Below the pieces are notes generated by a model. It saw nothing but the letters and a program-made list of their open reading frames with translations. It searched no databases and had not been told where the DNA came from. A DNA stretch of 64,000 nucleotides from Streptomyces sp. NBC_00223. Lineage in GTDB: Bacteria > Actinomycetota > Actinomycetes > Streptomycetales > Streptomycetaceae. Every line of letters starts with the position of its first letter. Position 1 is the first letter of the stretch. The position numbers and the translations under genes were made by a program. Where the stretch lies: positions 7,594,001 through 7,658,000 of the forward strand of contig NZ_CP108109.1 in assembly GCF_036199905.1 (NCBI RefSeq). Direction: 5' to 3'. Below, in pieces: positions 34,219 to 42,540 of the stretch.

Positions 34219-35882
34219 CAGTGCAGACCTTCCGCGAGCGGGCCGAGCGAGAGTGCGGGGAAATAGGTGAGGCCGACGACGACCACGATCACGCCGGTGA
34301 GCAGGCCGACGAACTGCGGCCGGTGGGTGGGCAGGGTGCCCGCGGTGACCGGTACGGGCCGCTGCCGCGCCAGCGATCCGGCCAGCGCCAGGATGAAGAT
34401 CATCGGCAGGAAGCGGCCGAAGAGCATCGCCAGCCCGAGCGCGGTGTTGTACCACTCGGTGTTGACGCTCAGACCGGCGAACGCGGAGCCGTTGTTGTTC
34501 GCCGCCGAGGTGAAGGCGTAGAGCACCTCGGAGAAGCCGTGCGGGCCGGAGTTGAGCATCGCCGCGCGCTCGCCGGGCAGGGCCGTGGCCAGTCCGGTGC
34601 CGACCAGCACCACCGCGGGGGTGGCCAGGATGTACAGCGAGGCGAACTTCATCTCGCGGCTGCCGAGCTTCTTGCCCAGGTACTCGGGGGTGCGGCCGAC
34701 CATCAGCCCCGCCACGAACACCGCGATGACGGCCAGTACGAGGATTCCGTACAGCCCGGAGCCCATGCCGCCGGGCGCGATCTCGCCCAGCATCATGTCG
34801 ACGATCGTCATTCCGCCGCCGCCGGGCGTGAACGAGTCGTGGAAGGAGTTGACGGCCCCGGTCGAGGTCAGGGTCGTGGACGTGGCGAACAGCGCGGACG
34901 CCCAGATACCGAGCCGCTGTTCCTTGCCCTCCATCATGCCGCCGGCCGCGTGACCGGCCTGGCTGCTGACACCGTGCAGCTCGCTGAAGGTGATCACCGC
35001 CACCGAGGCGGCCCAGATCAGCCCCATCACGGCGAGGATCGCGTAGCCCTGGCGGTGGTCGCCGACCATCCTGCCGAACGTGCGCGGCAGCGAGCAGGCG
35101 ATCACCAGCAGCAGATAGACCTCCAGCAGATTGGACAGGCCGTTGGGGTTCTCGAAGGGGTGGGCGGAGTTGGCGTTGTAGAAGCCGCCGCCGTTGGTGC
35201 CCAGTTCCTTGATCGCCTCCTGTGAGGCGACCGGGCCGCCGGTGACCGACTGGTGGCCGCCGGTCAGCGTGGTGATCTCGTGCACGCCGTGGAAGTTCTG
35301 CACCGCGCCGGCCGCGACCAGCACGATCGCGAAGACGAACGCCATCGGCACCAGCAGCCGGACCACGACCCGGGTCAGGTCCACCCAGAAGTTGCCGACG
35401 CGGTCCGTGTCGCGCCGGGTGAAGCCCCTGATCAGCGCGGCCACCACGGCGATGCCGACGGCGGCCGACACGAAGTTCTGCACGGCCAGGCCCGCCATCT
35501 GGACCAGATGGCCCATCGTGACCTCGCCGGAGTACGACTGCCAGTTGGTGTTGGTGACGAAGGAGGCGGCGGTGTTGAACGCCTGGTCGGCCTTGACCGG
35601 CGGGAAGCCCAGCGAGAGCAGCAGATGGTTCTGCAGCCGCTGGAAGCCGTAGAGGAAGAGCACCGAGACCGCGGAGAAGGCCAGCACACTGCGCAGATAG
35701 ACCGGCCAGCGCTGGTCGGCGTCGCCGTCCACCCCGGCCAGCCGGTAGCAGCCGCGCTCGATCCGCAGATGGCGGGCGCTGGTCAGCAGATGCGCCAGGT
35801 AGTCGCCGAGCGGGCGGTACGACAGGGCCAGCGCCGCGATCAGCACGCTGATCTGGAGCCAGCCCGCGAGGGTGTCGTTCAC
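34218..35882 (-). CDS. kdpA: KdpA, K+-binding channel-like subunit
   Basis: A 554-residue polytopic subunit related to Trk/Ktr channels, forming the K+ entry path of KdpFABC. Family signatures seen include TNTNWQSYSGE, LGTNGGGFYNANSAHPFENP and TSAANNNGSAFAGL, which line the selectivity filter. The start is GTG 35882, which overlaps the kdpF stop by 4 nt. Length is normal for the family. Confidence 0.96.
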
Positions 35883-35971
35883 TGGAACCTCTCCGGGAAG
35901 ACCAGCGCCAGCACGAGATACCCGAGCAGGCAGACGGCCACGACGAGACCGACGACGTTCTCCGCGGTCAC
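35879..35971 (-). CDS. kdpF: KdpF small accessory subunit
   Basis: A 30-residue single-span peptide: after VTAENV comes a hydrophobic helix (VGLVVAVCLLGYLVLALVF) and a PERF end. KdpF associates with KdpA and stabilises the complex. GTG 35971; its stop overlaps the kdpA GTG start by 4 nt, and its start overlaps the preceding small frame in the same way. Confidence 0.85.
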   Translation of the reverse strand: MTAENVVGLVVAVCLLGYLVLALVFPERFQ

Positions 35972-36051
35972 AGCCGCTCCACCCCCTTGACCACGAGGGC
36001 GAGCACGGCGAAGACCGCGATCGGCACGGCGATGAACACGAGATCGGACAT
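35968..36051 (-). CDS. 27-residue membrane peptide leading the kdp operon
   Basis: ATG 36051 opens a 27-residue frame: MSDLV, a hydrophobic stretch FIAVPIAVFAVLALVV, then KGVERL. Its TGA overlaps the kdpF GTG by 4 nt, the same coupling used in the rest of the operon, which argues that it is translated. It may be a second small subunit of the Kdp complex or a translational leader. I recall similar peptides before kdpF in other streptomycetes, but function is not established. Confidence 0.65.
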   Translation of the reverse strand: MSDLVFIAVPIAVFAVLALVVKGVERL

Positions 36052-36145
36052 GGGCGGAAACCCCGGATCGTCTGGAGAGCGGAGATGAGCTGCCGTTTTC
36101 CGGCCTGCCCAGCACAGCCGCCCGCCCGGGTTTCGCGTCAGGGGC

Positions 36146-36196
36146 GTTGACGCGTTCTTGGCGCCGGGACCCGCGATGTTGACGCCTTCTTGACGC
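36146..36196 (-). promoter_or_regulatory. Two OmpR-type direct-repeat boxes upstream of kdp
   Basis: On the minus strand box 1 (36178-36196) is GCGTCAAGAAGGCGTCAAC and box 2 (36146-36164) is GCGCCAAGAACGCGTCAAC. Each contains two GCG(T/C)CAA heptamers exactly 11 bp apart, and the boxes start 32 bp apart (three helical turns). This is the expected layout for a KdpE-class response regulator, about 95-145 bp upstream of the first kdp reading frame. Confidence 0.75.
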
Positions 36197-36251
36197 GGCC
36201 GGCCCCTACGGCCCCCGTACGGCCCCGCGCGCCGCCGCCGTACCGGGGGCG

Positions 36252-36641
36252 CTACTCGCCGCGGTGGACGAACTCGAAGACCGTGCCCAGCACCCCGGCG
36301 ATCAGCGTGCCCAGGCCCAGCAGGAAGAGCCACAGCCCGAAGACGATGCCCAGCACGGTCAGCGCCGCGCCCACCGCGATGGCCGGCGGATACGGGCTGC
36401 GGGCCGGGAAGAAGTCCAGCGGCCCGGCCCGTTCGGCGACCACACCGTCCCTGCGGTCCTCCGGCCGGTCACCCATACGACGGTGGGTGGTGGCGAAGAA
36501 GAAGGAGATCACCGAGGCCATCAAGAACGCCACGGCCAGCGCCGACGTCCCGGCCGGCTCCCGCGACCACCACGCGTACAGACCCCCGGTGACCAGGAAG
36601 AACCCCGCCACCCCCGCGAACAGATACGCCTCGATCTTCAT
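36252..36641 (-). CDS. ctaF: Cytochrome c oxidase subunit IV, actinobacterial type
   Basis: A 129-residue membrane subunit with four predicted helices: two N-terminal (AYLFAGVAGFFLVTGGLYAWW, ALAVAFLMASVISFFFATTHR) and two C-terminal. The GPLDFFPARSPYPPAIA link between them is characteristic of actinobacterial CtaF. GGAGGTGGG lies upstream of ATG 36641, and ATGA overlaps the ctaD stop by 4 nt. It is the last gene of the three-gene qcrB-ctaD-ctaF set. Confidence 0.88.
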   Translation of the reverse strand: MKIEAYLFAGVAGFFLVTGGLYAWWSREPAGTSALAVAFLMASVISFFFATTHRRMGDRPEDRRDGVVAERAGPLDFFPARSPYPPAIAVGAALTVLGIVFGLWLFLLGLGTLIAGVLGTVFEFVHRGE

Positions 36642-38374
36642 CGGCCCACCTCCCCGTAGGTGTCCGGGGTCGCCTTGCCCGCCGCCGTCTGCGGGGACGG
36701 CAGGGCGGCGGCCTCGGGGTGGTGGAGGTCGAAGGCGGGGGAGTCGGAGCGCACCCGCGGCAGCGCGTGGAAGTTGTGCCGCGGCGGCGGGCACGAGGTG
36801 GCCCACTCCAGCGAGCGCCCGAAGCCCCAGGGGTCGTCGACGGTGACCCGGGGGGCGTACTTCGCGGTCCGCCACACGTTGTAGAGGAACGGCAGCGTCG
36901 ACAGGCCCAGCAGGAAGGCGCCGATCGAGGAGACCGTGTTCAGCGTGGTGAACCTGTCCGCGACCAGGTAGTCCGCGTACCGCCGGGGCATGCCCTCCGC
37001 GCCGAGCCAGTGCTGCACCAGGAAGGTGGTCTGGAAGCCGACGAAGAGCATCCAGAAGTGCACCTTGCCGAGCCGTTCGTCCAGCATCCGGCCGGACCAC
37101 TTGGGCCACCAGAAGTAGAAGCCGCCGAAGGTCGCGAAGACCACCGTGCCGAAGAGCACATAGTGCAGATGGGCCACCACGAAGTAGCTGTCCGTCACAT
37201 GGAAGTCCAGCGGCGGCGAGGCCAGCACCACTCCGCTCAGCCCCCCGAACAGGAAGGTGACCAGGAAGCCGATCGCCCAGAGCATGGGCGTCTCGAAGGA
37301 CACACTGCCGTGCCAGATGGTGCCGATCCAGTTGAAGAACTTCACCCCGGTCGGCACCGCGATCAGATACGACATCAGCGAGAAGAACGGCAGCAGCACC
37401 ATCCCGGTGGCGAACATGTGATGTGCCCACACGGTCGCCGACAGCATCGTGATGGCGATGGTCGCGGCCACCATGCCGATGTAGCCGAACACCGGTTTAC
37501 GGCTGAACACCGGGATGATCTCGGTGATGATCCCGAAGAACGGCAGGGCGACGATGTAGACCTCGGGGTGGCCGAAGAACCAGAACAGGTGCTGCCACAG
37601 GATCGCGCCCCCGTTGGCCGCGTCGAAGACATGCGCCCCGAACTTGCGGTCGGCCTCCAGGGCCAGCAGCTCCGCGGTCAGCACCGGGAAGGCCAGCAGC
37701 GCCAGGATCGAGGTGAACAGGATGTTCCAGGTGAAGATCGGCATCCGGAACATCGTCATTCCGGGCGCGCGCAGGCACACGATGGTGCTGACGAAGTTCA
37801 CCGAGCCCAGCGTCGTGCTCAGACCCGCGAGCACCAGCCCCATCGCCCACAGATCCCCGCCCGCGCCCGGTGAGTTGACCGCGCTGTTGAGCGGCGCGTA
37901 CGCGAACCAGCCGAAGGCCGCGGCCCCGCCCGGCACCACGAACCCCGAGACCACGATGATCGCGCCGAACAGATACAGCCAGTACGTCAGCGCGTTCAGC
38001 CGGGGGAAGGCCACATCGGGCGCGCCGATCTGCAGCGGCATCACCGCGTTGGCGAAGCCGGCGAACATCGGCGTGGCGAAGAGCAGCATCATGATGGTGC
38101 CGTGGATGGTCACCATCTGGTCGTACTGCGCCCGGGAGACGAACTGGAGGCCCGGCCGGGCCAGTTCGGCCCGCATGCCCATCGCGAGCAGCCCGCCGAG
38201 CAGGAAGAAGCAGAAGGCGGTGACCAGATACATGTTGCCGATGACCTTGTGGTCGGTCGTCGTCACATAGTTCAGCAGCCGGTTGCCCAGCGTGCTGCCG
38301 CGGTCGATGTCCTCCCCGGCTCCGGGGCGCGCCGAGCGCCCGTCCTCCTGCGGCGCCGTGTCGATCCGGGTCAT
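36638..38374 (-). CDS. ctaD: Cytochrome c oxidase subunit I (paralogue)
   Basis: A 578-residue haem-copper oxidase core. IHGTIMMLLF carries a haem a His, WFFGHPEVYIVALPFFG the CuB His and cross-linked Tyr, WAHHMF the CuB His pair, and VAHLHYVLFG the haem a/a3 ligands. It oxidises cytochrome c and pumps protons. The C-terminal tail is long and Pro-rich. No subunit II (CuA) or III gene is present, so it must borrow them from the main ctaCDE set or assemble differently. ATGA overlap with qcrB upstream. Confidence 0.93.
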   Translation of the reverse strand: MTRIDTAPQEDGRSARPGAGEDIDRGSTLGNRLLNYVTTTDHKVIGNMYLVTAFCFFLLGGLLAMGMRAELARPGLQFVSRAQYDQMVTIHGTIMMLLFATPMFAGFANAVMPLQIGAPDVAFPRLNALTYWLYLFGAIIVVSGFVVPGGAAAFGWFAYAPLNSAVNSPGAGGDLWAMGLVLAGLSTTLGSVNFVSTIVCLRAPGMTMFRMPIFTWNILFTSILALLAFPVLTAELLALEADRKFGAHVFDAANGGAILWQHLFWFFGHPEVYIVALPFFGIITEIIPVFSRKPVFGYIGMVAATIAITMLSATVWAHHMFATGMVLLPFFSLMSYLIAVPTGVKFFNWIGTIWHGSVSFETPMLWAIGFLVTFLFGGLSGVVLASPPLDFHVTDSYFVVAHLHYVLFGTVVFATFGGFYFWWPKWSGRMLDERLGKVHFWMLFVGFQTTFLVQHWLGAEGMPRRYADYLVADRFTTLNTVSSIGAFLLGLSTLPFLYNVWRTAKYAPRVTVDDPWGFGRSLEWATSCPPPRHNFHALPRVRSDSPAFDLHHPEAAALPSPQTAAGKATPDTYGEVGR

Positions 38375-39999
38375 GGCAGTCTCCGTTCGGGTTCGGCGAG
38401 CGCCTCTTCGACCCGGGGCCGCTGCTCGGGCGCCGCCGGCAGCTCCACCCGGTGCCCGTAGTACCAGCGGCTCAGCGAGGCCCGCAGCCGGCTCAGGCGC
38501 GGGGCGGCGGCCCCGGGCGGGGGCGCCGGCCTGGGCAGGTCCCGGACCAGGAAGCGGTAGTAGCGGTCGGCGGCGACCGGCGCGTGCCCCGGCTCCAGCC
38601 CGCCGTACACGCTCTGGGTGACCTCACCGGTCTCCTCACCTCGCGTCAGCAGCCGCCGCTCGTGCGACTGGAGGGCCAGGCACAGCCGCTTGGTGACGAG
38701 GAAGGCGACCACCGGGGCGACCACGAACAGGACGCGGAAGAGCCAGGTCAGGGCGTTCACCGACAGATGGAACGAGAAGGCGATCACATCGTTGCCACCG
38801 GCCGCCAGCAGCTCCGCGTACCAGACCACGCCCGCCACACCGAAGGCCGTACGGACCGGGCGGTCGCGCGGCCGGTCGGACAGATGGTGCTCCCTGCGGT
38901 CGCCGGTCACCCACCGCTCGAAGACCGGGTAGACGAACAGCAGCGTGAACAGCAGCCCCGGCAGGATCACCGCGGGCACCAGCACGTTCCACATGATCGT
39001 GTGCCCGTCCACCTGGTTCTCCCACGGCGGCATCAGCCGCAGCGCGCCCTCCAGGAAGCCCACGTACCAGTCGGGCTGGGCGCCGGTGCTCACCTGGTCG
39101 GCGCGGTAAGGGCCGTACGCCCAGACCGGGTTGATCTGCGCCAGCGCGCCCAGCGCCGTCAGCCCCGTGAAGACCAGGAAGAACAGCCCGGTGGACTTCG
39201 CGATGAACTGCGGGAACATCGGCTGCCCGACGGCGTTGCGGTTGGTCCGGCCCGGGGAGCCCCAGTGGGTGTGCTTGAGGTAGACCACCAGGATCAGATG
39301 GACGGTCAGCAGCGCGACCAGCGCCGCCGGGACGAAGAGCACATGCAGGATGTACAGCCGGTTGTTGAGCGCGTGCCCGGGGAAGGGACCGTCCCAGATG
39401 AAGAAGGCCAGATAGGTGCCGACGACCGGGATCGACATCACGATGGTGTTCGCCGTGCGCAGCCCGGTGCCCGACAGCAGGTCGTCGGGGAGCGAGTAGC
39501 CGCAGAAGCCTTCGAGCAGCGCCATGAGCAGCAGCAGGATGCCGATCATCCAGTTGATCTCGCGCGGCCGGCGGAAGGCGCCGGTGAAGAAGACCCGCAG
39601 CATGTGCACGCTGATCGCGGCGACGAAGACCAGCGCCGCCCAGTGGTGGGTCTGCCGCATCAGCAGCCCGCCGCGGATGTCGAAGCTGATGTGCAGGGTG
39701 GAGCTGTACGCCGAGGTCATCGGCAGGCCCCGCAGCTGCGGGTAAGTCCCGTTGTACAGCGCCTCTTTCGAACCGGGGTCGAAGAACAGCGTCAGCCAGG
39801 TGCCGGTCAGCAGCAGCACCACGAAGCTGTAGAGGGCCAGTTCGCCCAGCAGATAGCTCCAGTGGTCTGGAAACGCCTTCCGCAGCAGGGCCTTGACCGC
39901 CTCGGCCGCAGGCAGCCGGCGGTCCAGGACGTCGAAACCGGTCCGCGCGGCATCCCGCCCGGCGGCCCGTACGTGCTCCCGCCGCTTGCGGAACAGCAT
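38371..39999 (-). CDS. qcrB: Cytochrome bc complex cytochrome b subunit (paralogue)
   Basis: A 542-residue diheme cytochrome b of the actinobacterial bcc complex. Two His pairs are visible in the core (RQTHHWAALVFVAAISVHMLRVF and LHVLFVPAALVALLTVHLIL), and GYSLPDDLLSGTGLR marks the quinol site. The C-terminal extension is typical for actinobacteria. The usual partners qcrC (c1-type) and qcrA (Rieske) are absent. With ctaD and ctaF it forms an overlapping three-gene operon, pointing to an alternative supercomplex core swapped in under some growth condition. ATG 39999. Confidence 0.92.
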   Translation of the reverse strand: MLFRKRREHVRAAGRDAARTGFDVLDRRLPAAEAVKALLRKAFPDHWSYLLGELALYSFVVLLLTGTWLTLFFDPGSKEALYNGTYPQLRGLPMTSAYSSTLHISFDIRGGLLMRQTHHWAALVFVAAISVHMLRVFFTGAFRRPREINWMIGILLLLMALLEGFCGYSLPDDLLSGTGLRTANTIVMSIPVVGTYLAFFIWDGPFPGHALNNRLYILHVLFVPAALVALLTVHLILVVYLKHTHWGSPGRTNRNAVGQPMFPQFIAKSTGLFFLVFTGLTALGALAQINPVWAYGPYRADQVSTGAQPDWYVGFLEGALRLMPPWENQVDGHTIMWNVLVPAVILPGLLFTLLFVYPVFERWVTGDRREHHLSDRPRDRPVRTAFGVAGVVWYAELLAAGGNDVIAFSFHLSVNALTWLFRVLFVVAPVVAFLVTKRLCLALQSHERRLLTRGEETGEVTQSVYGGLEPGHAPVAADRYYRFLVRDLPRPAPPPGAAAPRLSRLRASLSRWYYGHRVELPAAPEQRPRVEEALAEPERRLP

Positions 40000-40210
40000 G
40001 CCTCACCACTTCCCGGTCGCCGCGCACAGTGCTGTCGGGCGTGCGTCCCATGTTTCACCGGGACGCCGTCCGGCAGGCCGCTCACAGCGCGTGACCGGGC
40101 GATTCGTGGGCCAACTTCACCCGTTCGCGCCACCGGGGGCCGGACGGGGGCGACGCGGGCGCCCGGACCGCTCATGCGATCCGGGCGCTTCACCGCGTGG
40201 TCGGCCGCGG

Positions 40211-41362
40211 TCAGGCGGGCACCAGCTCCGGGTGGAGCAGCACCTTGGTCCAGCCGTCGTCGCGCTTGTCGAAGTGGTCGTAGCCCTCCGCCGCCTGGTC
40301 CAGGCCGAGTTCGTGCGAGACCAGGAACGACGGCCGCGCCTTGCCCGAGATGATCAGGTCGCGCAGCCGGCGGTTGTAGCGCAGCACCGGGCACTGACCG
40401 GTGCCCATGTGCTGGCCCTTGCTGAAGAGCGTGCCGTAGTCGAAGCCGATCCGGCCGGTCCTGGCGCCCTTGTCGGCGGCCTTGGGGTCGTCGGGCACGT
40501 ACACGCCGACCACGCCGATGCCGCCGGTGGTGCGGACCGCGTGTATCAGGTTGTCCATGACGAGTTCGGGGTGCTCGTCGCCGCCCTGGTCGTGCGCCTG
40601 GTAACCGACGGCCTCGACACCGCAGTCGGCGCCCTCGCCGTGGGTGAGGTCCAGGATCTGCTCGACCGGGTCGCCCGCGGAGAAGTCCACCGCGGTGGCG
40701 CCGATCTGCTGGGCGAGCGCCAGCCGGTCCGGCTCCTTGTCGACGACGTACACCTCGGCGGCGCCGCGGATCAGCGCGCTGTGCGCGGCCATCAGCCCGA
40801 CCGGTCCGGCGCCGAAGACGGCCACTCGGTCGCCGGCCTGCTGCCCGGCCAGCACCGTGCCGTGCCAGCCGGTGGGGAAGATGTCGGAGAGCATCGTGAA
40901 GTCGTTCTCGTGCTCGTTGCCCGGCGGCAGCTCCAGCAGATTGAAGTCCGCGTACGGGACGCGCAGCAGCTCGGCCTGCCCGCCGTCGTACGGGCCCATG
41001 TTCGCGTAGCCGTACGCGGCGCCGTCGACTCCCTCGGTGGGGTTGGTGCGCACGCAGAACGAGGTCCAGCCCTGGAGACAGTTGCGACAGGTGCCGCAGG
41101 CGATGTTGAACGGCACGGACACCCGGTCGCCGACCTTGACCCGGGAGACGCCCGAGCCGGTCGCTTCGACGATGCCCATGTTCTCGTGGCCGAGCACCGT
41201 GCCTTCCTCGACCGTGGTGCGGCCCTCGTACATATGCAGGTCGGACCCGCAGATGTTGGTCGTGGTGATGCGGACGAGCGCATCGGTCGGCTGCTCGATC
41301 CGGGCGTCGGGGACGTCCTTGACCGAGACGGTGAAGGGGCTGTCGTAGACCACGGCTTTCAT
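40211..41362 (-). CDS. Glutathione-independent formaldehyde dehydrogenase-type Zn ADH
   Basis: A 383-residue zinc-dependent medium-chain dehydrogenase. The catalytic zinc site is ICGSDLHMYEG and GHENMG. Structural zinc cysteines are CGTCRNCLQGWTSFC, and the Rossmann motif is VFGAGPVGLMAA with D at the end of the next strand for NAD. The insertion QAHDQGGDEHPE is typical of Pseudomonas-type formaldehyde dehydrogenase/dismutase. It oxidises formaldehyde or related aldehydes with tightly bound NAD. ATG 41362 has AAGGGA upstream. Downstream of it lies the qcrB set in the same direction, separated by about 210 bp. Confidence 0.88.
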   Translation of the reverse strand: MKAVVYDSPFTVSVKDVPDARIEQPTDALVRITTTNICGSDLHMYEGRTTVEEGTVLGHENMGIVEATGSGVSRVKVGDRVSVPFNIACGTCRNCLQGWTSFCVRTNPTEGVDGAAYGYANMGPYDGGQAELLRVPYADFNLLELPPGNEHENDFTMLSDIFPTGWHGTVLAGQQAGDRVAVFGAGPVGLMAAHSALIRGAAEVYVVDKEPDRLALAQQIGATAVDFSAGDPVEQILDLTHGEGADCGVEAVGYQAHDQGGDEHPELVMDNLIHAVRTTGGIGVVGVYVPDDPKAADKGARTGRIGFDYGTLFSKGQHMGTGQCPVLRYNRRLRDLIISGKARPSFLVSHELGLDQAAEGYDHFDKRDDGWTKVLLHPELVPA

Positions 41363-41703
41363 CGCGTCATCCCTTGCTCTGTTGGGGAAAGGTGGGGAGA
41401 GATACGGCCCTCGCGGGCCCGTCGCCCGCGCGGAGCGGTGCCCGGACGCCTGTGCCCGGACGTCTGTGTCCGCCGGCTCCGTCGGGGTGGGTCCGTCGGG
41501 TGGCTTCGTCCCTGCGGGTGCCCGGCCCGGGGTGGGCGAAACGTCCGGTTCGGCCGTGTACGGCGGCGGTTCGCGGGCACCCGGACGCGTGGGCAGCGCC
41601 GTCCCCGCGTCCCCGGCGTCACCGGCGCGGGGAGCGGGTACGTCGCCCGCCGTACCCCGGCGACCGGCACTGTCCGTGCCGCCACCGACCACGAGGAGTC
41701 ACC
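41363..41703. other. Divergent intergenic region with short tandem repeats
   Basis: This interval separates the formaldehyde dehydrogenase and PIG-L genes. It contains GTGCCCGGACGCCT followed directly by GTGCCCGGACGTCT and GTGTCCG (about 41438-41474), a 14-bp tandem repeat. No gene or clear promoter is seen. Confidence 0.5.
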
Positions 41704-42483
41704 GTGAGCGAGCAACCCGGCCGCCCGTCCGTCTGCGCCAACCCGATCAAGGCGCCCGGCACCGAGGAGAGCAGCTGGCTGGCCTGGGAGGGCTGGGGCA
41801 TGCTGCCCGAGGCCGCGCTGCCCGGCGCCGGGCGGGTCGTGGTCGTGGGCGCCCACCCGGACGACGCGGTGCTCGGTGTCGGCGGCACGATGGCCCTGCT
41901 CACGCGGGCGGGCGTCCCGCTGACCGTCGTGTCGGTCACCGACGGCGAGCCCTCCGACCCCGACGGCGAACGCGTCACCCCGTCCCCGGACGGAGCCGCC
42001 GGGGCCGCGGTCACCGAGGCCCGGCAGGCGCTGGCCGAGCTGGGCGCGGGCGACGCCGACACCCGCAGGCTCCGGGTGCCCGACGACCGGGTCCCCTTCC
42101 ACGAGGACGAGATCGTCGCCGCGCTCACCCCGCTGCTGACCGGCGCCGCGCTCTGCCTCGCGCCCTGGATCGGCGATGTGCACGGCGACCACGAGGGCGC
42201 GGGCCGGGCCGCGCTGGCCGCCGCCCGCGAGGCGTCCGTGCCGTGCCGGATGTACCCGGTGTGGATGTGGCACTGGGCCCGCCCCGGTGATCCGCGGGTG
42301 CCGTGGTCGGCCGCGTCGTGCGTCCGGCTCTCCGCGGAGGCCGCGGCGCGTAAACGGGCCGCCGTCGCCGGTCTGGCCGGGCGGGCCGGGCCGCCCCTGC
42401 CGGAGTACCCCGGTGACGCCGCGGTCCTGCCGCCCGGGGAGGTCGAGCACCACCTGCGCGACGTCGAGCTGGTCTTCGAGTGA
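41704..42483 (+). CDS. PIG-L family deacetylase (LmbE-like)
   Basis: A 259-residue zinc amidohydrolase of the PIG-L/MshB/BshB class. The first zinc motif is AHPDDAVLGVGG, where the usual E of AHPDDE is A while the catalytic HxDD is kept. The second is VHGDHEGAGRAAL, supplying the third ligand. It removes an acetyl group from an N-acetylglucosamine-type substrate. GTG 41704 has GAGGAG 8 nt upstream. A strong terminator follows. The start is divergent from the formaldehyde dehydrogenase; a link to mycothiol chemistry is possible but not shown. Confidence 0.87.
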   Translation: MSEQPGRPSVCANPIKAPGTEESSWLAWEGWGMLPEAALPGAGRVVVVGAHPDDAVLGVGGTMALLTRAGVPLTVVSVTDGEPSDPDGERVTPSPDGAAGAAVTEARQALAELGAGDADTRRLRVPDDRVPFHEDEIVAALTPLLTGAALCLAPWIGDVHGDHEGAGRAALAAAREASVPCRMYPVWMWHWARPGDPRVPWSAASCVRLSAEAAARKRAAVAGLAGRAGPPLPEYPGDAAVLPPGEVEHHLRDVELVFE

Positions 42484-42504
42484 GCCGTACGACCCTGCTG
42501 AAGG

Positions 42505-42534
42505 GTGCCGGGCGGGCGGGGGCCCGCCCGGCAC
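42505..42534. terminator. Bidirectional terminator, PIG-L / amylase
   Basis: GTGCCGGGCGGGC (42505-42517) and its exact complement (42522-42534) make a 13-bp stem with a 4-nt loop between convergent genes. Confidence 0.88.
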
Positions 42535-42540
42535 GCGTTC

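Noticed and set aside
41382..42290. A plus-strand frame overlapping the PIG-L gene
   Set aside because: It is out of frame with the AHPDD/HGDHE-containing protein and has no recognisable content.
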